A stretch of DNA of 64,000 nucleotides from Mytilus edulis (Eukaryota; Mollusca; Bivalvia; Mytilida; Mytilidae), in assembly GCF_963676685.1 (NCBI RefSeq), contig NC_092345.1, positions 82,959,592-83,023,591 of the forward strand, written 5' to 3'. Of this stretch, positions 59,401 to 64,000 are shown one piece after another. The position numbers and the translations under genes are program-made. How positions within the stretch are numbered: the first letter of the stretch is position 1; every line of letters starts with the position of its first letter. A model generated the notes under the pieces. The model was not told the origin of the DNA, did no database searches, and saw nothing but the letters and a program-made list of their open reading frames with translations.

Positions 59401-60342
59401 TAATAATAATAATAATAATAAAATTCTTTATTTAACGAAGGTAACACATTTAACAATTACATGTTAATCTTCCATGAGGCCTTCAAAAACTATTAATACA
59501 AATAGAAAACGGACAAAAATACATACAAAATAAAATACATAATACAGTTAAATATAGCAGCTTAAATATTGAATAAGCACATATATGCATTCAGTAGAAG
59601 AAGAAAAAAATATACATTAGTTTCGTGCATCTTTATTCTGTTCAGTTAGAAAATAGTTTGAACAGTTGGTCTTAAATGTATCTAAATTGTCTATTTCTTT
59701 AATATTATTTGGTAAATTATTCCAGGTAATAAGACCAGAATATTTAAATGTTCTTTTTAAAAAATCAGAATTAGGTCTTGGTACATGGAAAAGTCCTGAT
59801 GTTGTCGACCTCAGACAATAATTATAAAGATCAGCACAAGCAGTAAATTTAATAGATAGATAATCAGGTGCTAAACCATTCATACACTTAAACATTAACA
59901 CAGCTTGAAAATAGTGTATCCTCGTAAATATAGTCATCCATGCAAGTTTTTTAAACATTACTGTTGATGGAAAATCAAAAGGAACAGATAAAACTAATCT
60001 TGCAGCACGTTTTTGGAGCTTATGTATCCTCTCCAGATTAATGTGTGTGGTGAGACCCCATACTGTACAACAGTAGTCAATAATGGGTAATATATAGCTA
60101 TTGTAAAAAAGAGTAAGACCCTTTAATGGTAAATAACGTTTCAACCTTTTTAACAAATATATTCTGGTTGAAATAGTTTCGCATATTTTATCAATTTGAA
60201 TTGACCATGATAGGTTTTTATCAATATGAATTCCGAGAAGTTTAACAGTTATACATTTCTCGTACTCAACTGTTGTGTTCGACAAATATAACCTCCAATT
60301 TAAAATGTTCTTTCTTAATTCATGATCATTCATCTAGATTTC
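59401..60342 (-). mobile_element. 5'-truncated LINE insertion with 3' UTR and (TTA)n tail
   Basis: Downstream of the RT stop the minus strand carries a 200-nt AT-rich 3' UTR ending in a TTA microsatellite (59402-59421). Simple-repeat tails are usual for such LINEs. No target-site duplication was recognised. Confidence 0.7.
59617..60342 (-). pseudogene. C-terminal part of a LINE reverse transcriptase (5'-truncated element)
   Basis: A 238-residue open frame with motifs of the end of a non-LTR reverse transcriptase: VKLLGIHIDKNLSWSIQI, LKRLKRYLPLKGLTLFYNSY, LPIIDYCCTVWGL, RIHKLQKRAARLVL, LMFKCMNGLAPDYL and RSTTSGLFHVPRPN. This thumb/C-terminal region follows the catalytic palm, which is missing, as in ordinary 5' truncation. 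The order and motifs fit the Jockey/CR1-type group; I cannot fix the clade. No stop or shift was seen in the retained part, so the insertion is fairly young. Confidence 0.87.
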
Positions 60343-60689
60343 AACCAGATGAGACGACAAAATAAAAGTATCACAATTTATTAAAATAGCAGAAACACGA
60401 AAATTATCCGATACAATTTCAATATAAATATCTTTAGTGAGAGCAACGGGAGTCGTAATTTGACAAACAGTTAATTGTAGACATATTCTCTACTGTGTAC
60501 CATTAAACATATAGCCGATATATTCACGAGTCTGACAGCATTGGTGGCAGACTGGGTACCCGGTAACTTATAAAAATCATCTCCATTCTTTCTGGTCTTG
60601 TAAGCTATGTGTAGGCCAATATAAAAAAAATCTCAGTATCTTTTATTTCGACTGATTTTGTTCAAGACTATAATAAACGCAGGAAATTT

Positions 60690-60985
60690 TATGAATGTGA
60701 CCTACCGAATTAGACTATTTACCGGATTTGTTATCATACAAGCAACACGACGGGTGCAACATGTGGTGCAGGATCTGCTTACCCCTCCGGAGCATCTTAG
60801 ATCACCCTCAGTTTTTGATGGGGTTCGTGATGCTTATTATTTAGTTTTCAATGTTGTGTCATGTGTGCTATTATTTGTCTGTTTGTCTTTTTCATTTTTA
60901 GCCATGGCGTTGTCAGTTGATTTTCGATTTATGAGTTTCACTATCCCTCTGGTATCTTTCGTCCCTATTTTAGATACAGTTCTTT
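60690..60985 (-). repeat. inverted long copy of the 'ACTGACAACGCCATGGC' family
   Basis: The complement of 63418-63720 in the same order. A 156-residue plus-strand open frame across it (60658-61128) is a by-product. Confidence 0.75.
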
Positions 60986-61441
60986 TTTTACTTAAATCTA
61001 ATAATAATGTACTTTCTTTGTTTGATGAGCTGGCGATTTTGTTACTTTTCGAAAACATGTTTTACTTTATATCATTTTTATATCTTGACAAAATTCAGTT
61101 ACCTTTAATTCGGTCGTGTATTTTTTAACCTTGAAATGACATGAAATTTTAATTTCTCTTTCAATCATTGTTAATTTGAAGTTCAAGGTTTCTATTTTCA
61201 ACAACAATACGTGGTTCAATGCAGAGTTCAATGTAATATTAAAAAAAGAGAAAATCATAAATAAGTATTCTAATAAACTTTAATGATACGAATTAGGCGT
61301 ATTGTCAGAAGTGAAGAATTTTAAATTTCACATAATTTTAATTAAAAAATTGAAAAATAATAGAAAATTATCATCATTTAAAGTGTAAAGACCTTTTAAA
61401 TAGCTGTATAATACGCAGACATTTCGCCATCTTCGAAATAG

Positions 61442-61448
61442 TATAAAA
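61442..61448 (+). promoter_or_regulatory. TATA box of the secreted-protein gene
   Basis: TATAAAA 40 nt upstream of the ATG. With initiation 25-30 nt downstream the 5' UTR would be about 15-20 nt. Confidence 0.6.
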
Positions 61449-61487
61449 CCATCACTCTGGTAGCTGGTTTTGCAACTGACAACAATA

Positions 61488-63035
61488 ATGATTTGGGTTT
61501 CCGTCTTCAGTGCGGTTTACTTGTTGAATGTTCTTGGACATTCCGGAGCGATCTCAATAGACCAGTATCTTGCCGTTAACAATTGCGACGAATATAAACA
61601 GTAAGTACATTTCCCTTGTTTTAATTTAGTTTTACTCCCTTTACCAATAATGTAAAAGTTTGAAAATCCATGTTAAAATTAAATTAGTAAACCCATTAGA
61701 CTATCGTTATTATTGTTTTTTCCTAGAAAAAAATAGTTGCGTATTATTTTGTCATACCAATTGTCAAAGACATATATAAAGATGAATGTAAAAAAGTAAA
61801 TTATGTGATTCTCCTATTTTTATTAATTGTTATTCCCTCAGTAAAATGGGAAAAAGTTGAGGACCCTTTTAAAAACTAATCAAGTATACCTCGCGATTCG
61901 TCGTTTTTGTTGTTTTATTCAAATATTTTCTAGCAGACAACAGTAATAATATTTTGACTAAATATGACTCATTGTTGTTAAATTGAAAGGCAGGGAGAAC
62001 AAACATTTGAATAACTGCATTTGCACTTTGGTGTATACTGGTTTCATTGGCAATCATACCACATCTCCTTATTTATATAAACGTAGCTCAATAAGTAATT
62101 GAAAGTCTGCTTTTCAGTTGTATACATGTTATATGTTTGATTCCGTTAATCACTGATTAATACCAGGAAATTTTTAATCGTTAAGCATCCCCATCTTAAA
62201 ATGTATCCTTCACATGTATCTGTTTTCGTGTTACTAATATCTTTGTATCGTGGTTTTTTTTCGAGCGTCATTGATGAGTCTTGAAGACGAAAAGCGCGTC
62301 TGGCGCAAACACGAAAATTAAATCCTGGTGTCTTCGATGTGTTTATCTTTGTTATTGAAATTAGCCTACTATTCATGTTTAATTTAGAGTGCCTATGTAA
62401 CATATCGAACTGTGTGGTGTTGTGGGGCTTTGCCCAATGTTGAAGGACATGTGGTGGCAAGTGTGTATTGTTGATATTCACCCAATCAGATGGCATTCTT
62501 TTGTGGATTGCTTCTTTAAAATTGACAATTACACCATATAGCCTATGTCTTGTATCTTAAGCCGGTTTATAATTTACACAATTTCCACAAAATATATATT
62601 TAGTAAACCCTAACCACAATTTCAACTTAGAAAGCAATGTGAGGAGAATAAAAATTATAAAAAAAATATAAATAGGATAAACTGATATAAAATGGTCGTG
62701 CTAATGTTCTCCAATTGACAGATAGAGATAGGATAGAGATAGTATCAGAATTAATAAACAGATTTCTTAAAGTATTCGCTTTGTTTTCAAAAGTCAAGGG
62801 TAAAGTGATTTACATTAAAAAATACTTGATATTTTAATTGCAGAAAGTCAGCTGTACCGCTACCGATCACTGGTGACCCACGATGTATTACTATAACAGA
62901 GAACAATAGGCGCATTAATGATGGAAAGCTCCTATATACCAGTTTTTCTGACCAGTTGGATTTTAAAGACAATACTCCTCGCTTTTGTTTCGATAAAAGC
63001 AATAAACTTGTTGCTTTTGATGCCTCTTTCAACGG
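61488..63035 (+). CDS. secreted cysteine-containing protein, first two exons (partial)
   Basis: Exon 1 (61488-61600) encodes a signal peptide (MIWVSVFSAVYLLNVLGHSG...) and the start of the mature chain up to NNCDEYK, then GTAAGT. Exon 2 (62844-63035, acceptor TTTTAATTGCAG, donor GG/GTAGGT) is open for 192 nt, phase 2 at both ends, so it could be a duplicable module. It contains GDPRCITITENNRR, LLYTSFSDQLDFKD, PRFCFDKSN and ends LVAFDASFNG. Three cysteines are visible (residues 33, 52, 86). No third exon was found before 64000, so the C-terminus is outside the window or missed. I do not recognise the family. An extracellular role follows from the signal peptide only. Confidence 0.65.
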
Positions 63036-63039
63036 GTAG

Positions 63040-63415
63040 GTTGCTAACTACTAATATATATTCTTAATACTCATTTCCTAGCCATTCGTTACAGTTTGGT
63101 TTATAGATGCTACGTTTACTCTGACCAACAACATATGATTGATTCAATACAGTAAGGTAATCGCAAACGAAGATATAATTATTATTTCTCTTTTCTTTCA
63201 TTGTTAAACGTCAAATATCTTATTCGCGTGGAGTTTTATAAGGTATAAAGGTAGATTTATTATACACGCAGAACTAATTTCTAGGACAAACATGTTGTTC
63301 CCCACCCCCTATGATTTTTAAAAGTTTTCTGGAAGAAGTGAATTTTAAACAAGATATGTATAGTAACGTTATATACAATTTTTCAAATGACGAACACAAG
63401 TATTGGTAATGACAT
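63040..63415 (+). other. intron sequence after exon 2 of the secreted-protein gene
   Basis: No acceptor followed by a compatible frame was seen before the repeat at 63418. Confidence 0.4.
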
Positions 63416-63417
63416 GG

Positions 63418-63720
63418 TTATAAAAGAGGGACGAAAGATACCAGAGGGACAGTCAAACTCATAAATCGAAAATAAACTGACAACGCCATGGCTCAAAATG
63501 AAAAAACAAACAGACAAACAATAGTACACATAGAAAACTAAAGAATAAGCAACACGAACCCCACCAAAAACTAGGGCGGATCTCAGGTGCTCCGGAAAGG
63601 TAAGCAGATCCTGCTCCGCATGTGGCACCCTTCGTGTTGCTTATGTAATAACAAATCCGGTAAATAGTATAATTCGGTAGACCATATTCATGAAAGGGAA
63701 GGGGATTGTAGTTACGACGT
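63418..63720 (+). repeat. dispersed repeat 'ACTGACAACGCCATGGC', long copy
   Basis: Contains AAAGAGGGACGAAAGATACC, AAACTGACAACGCCATGGCT, CAGGTGCTCCGGAAAGGTAA and TCGTGTTGCTTATGTAATAA. It abuts the RT tail at 63712. An inverted long copy is at 60690-60985 and shorter copies lie at 3755, 9315, 27470, 27990, 31436 and 47190. Confidence 0.8.
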
Positions 63721-64000
63721 AAGGAACATATCCGAAATCATTTGTGAAACGGTTATTCCATAACGGTCAACCAACTCGTGATGGCGTCCGTAAAATTTAC
63801 GAAGGGATGATTTCAACTTCATCATTTTGAACTCTAGGTTAAATAGCTTCCTTGTGAGCAGCAACCCTCTATCAAGAAAATCATGATAGGAAATGCAAGC
63901 ACGAGAATATCGTATCAATTGGAAGATATATACCCCGTATACGGGTGCTGCTGGAATGTTGCTACTTGGAAATGGAAAGTTCACAATTGGAAAGCTGATA
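63712..64000 (-). pseudogene. reverse transcriptase C-terminus, running off the window
   Basis: Open frame with SFPIVNFPFPSSNIPAAPVY, GVYIFQLIRYSRACISYHDF, LDRGLLLTRKLFN, SLRKFYGRHHELVDRYGITV and SQMISDMF to a stop at 63714-63712. This is the best preserved tail of the family and ends without a C-terminal nuclease, which fits the Naiad-like Penelope layout in which the nuclease is N-terminal. That placement is an inference. Confidence 0.7.

Noticed and set aside
60658-61128. 156-codon plus-strand open frame
   Set aside because: It is the reverse reading of the dispersed repeat found at 63418-63720; no independent coding sign.

Overview
This looks like animal nuclear DNA from a marine bivalve, most likely a mussel close to Mytilus. 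That rests on AT-rich sequence, genes split into short exons with GT/AG introns, TATA and poly(A) signals, and several high-copy repeats I recognise from mussel genomes (phrases such as ACTGACAACGCCATGGC, GAGCGTCACTGATGAGTCT, CAATGGGTCTTCAATGTAGC). There is no bacterial gene organisation, rRNA or CRISPR.

Host genes are sparse. (1) Three ninjurin-like last coding exons lie on the minus strand. Copy 1 at 15.0-15.5 kb is open. Copies 2 (24.9-25.4 kb) and 3 (29.1-29.6 kb) sit in a head-to-tail segmental duplication (about 24.47-27.3 and 27.85-31.26 kb), and each carries one lesion: an in-frame TAG in copy 2 and a 1-base insertion in copy 3. Their N-terminal exons were not found. (2) A complete four-coding-exon HSPA12-type Hsp70-like gene lies at 34.0-38.9 kb on the minus strand. 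It encodes 719 residues with an unusual 128-residue Ser/charged tail, and a possible 5' leader exon lies near 39.86 kb. (3) A 70-residue secreted peptide gene is split into four tiny phase-1 exons between 46.74 and 54.93 kb on the plus strand; I do not recognise it. (4) The first two exons of a secreted, cysteine-containing protein, with a TATA box, lie at 61.44-63.04 kb on the plus strand; the gene continues past the window or its remaining exons were not found.

Most of the rest is mobile-element debris. At 0.99-2.31 kb a Harbinger-like 667-bp MITE is nested in a foldback element. At 4.53-8.61 kb two 484-bp inverted arms flank 3.1 kb. Fragments of one reverse-transcriptase family, probably Penelope-like, lie at 4.2, 9.7, 11.6, 48.1, 56.1, 57.3 and 63.7 kb, and a decayed GIY-YIG nuclease lies at 17.9 kb. 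A decayed DIRS-like element with gag-like, tyrosine recombinase and SGNH-like parts lies at 19.4-22.0 kb. A 5'-truncated LINE is at 59.4-60.3 kb, tRNA-derived SINEs are at 31.8 and 33.5 kb, and a CpG-rich TTAA-flanked element is at 51.1-52.1 kb.

Tandem arrays include a 52-bp satellite with a five-monomer higher-order repeat (12.07-13.23 kb), three 113-bp units derived from an RT 3' end (9.66-10.0 kb), a 36-bp array (11.0-11.15 kb), a 21-bp coding minisatellite (21.65-21.88 kb) and a degenerate array near 45.1 kb. Two long perfect-looking hairpins lie at 16.28-16.39 and 52.45-52.58 kb. The remaining intervals are AT-rich and show nothing I can name.
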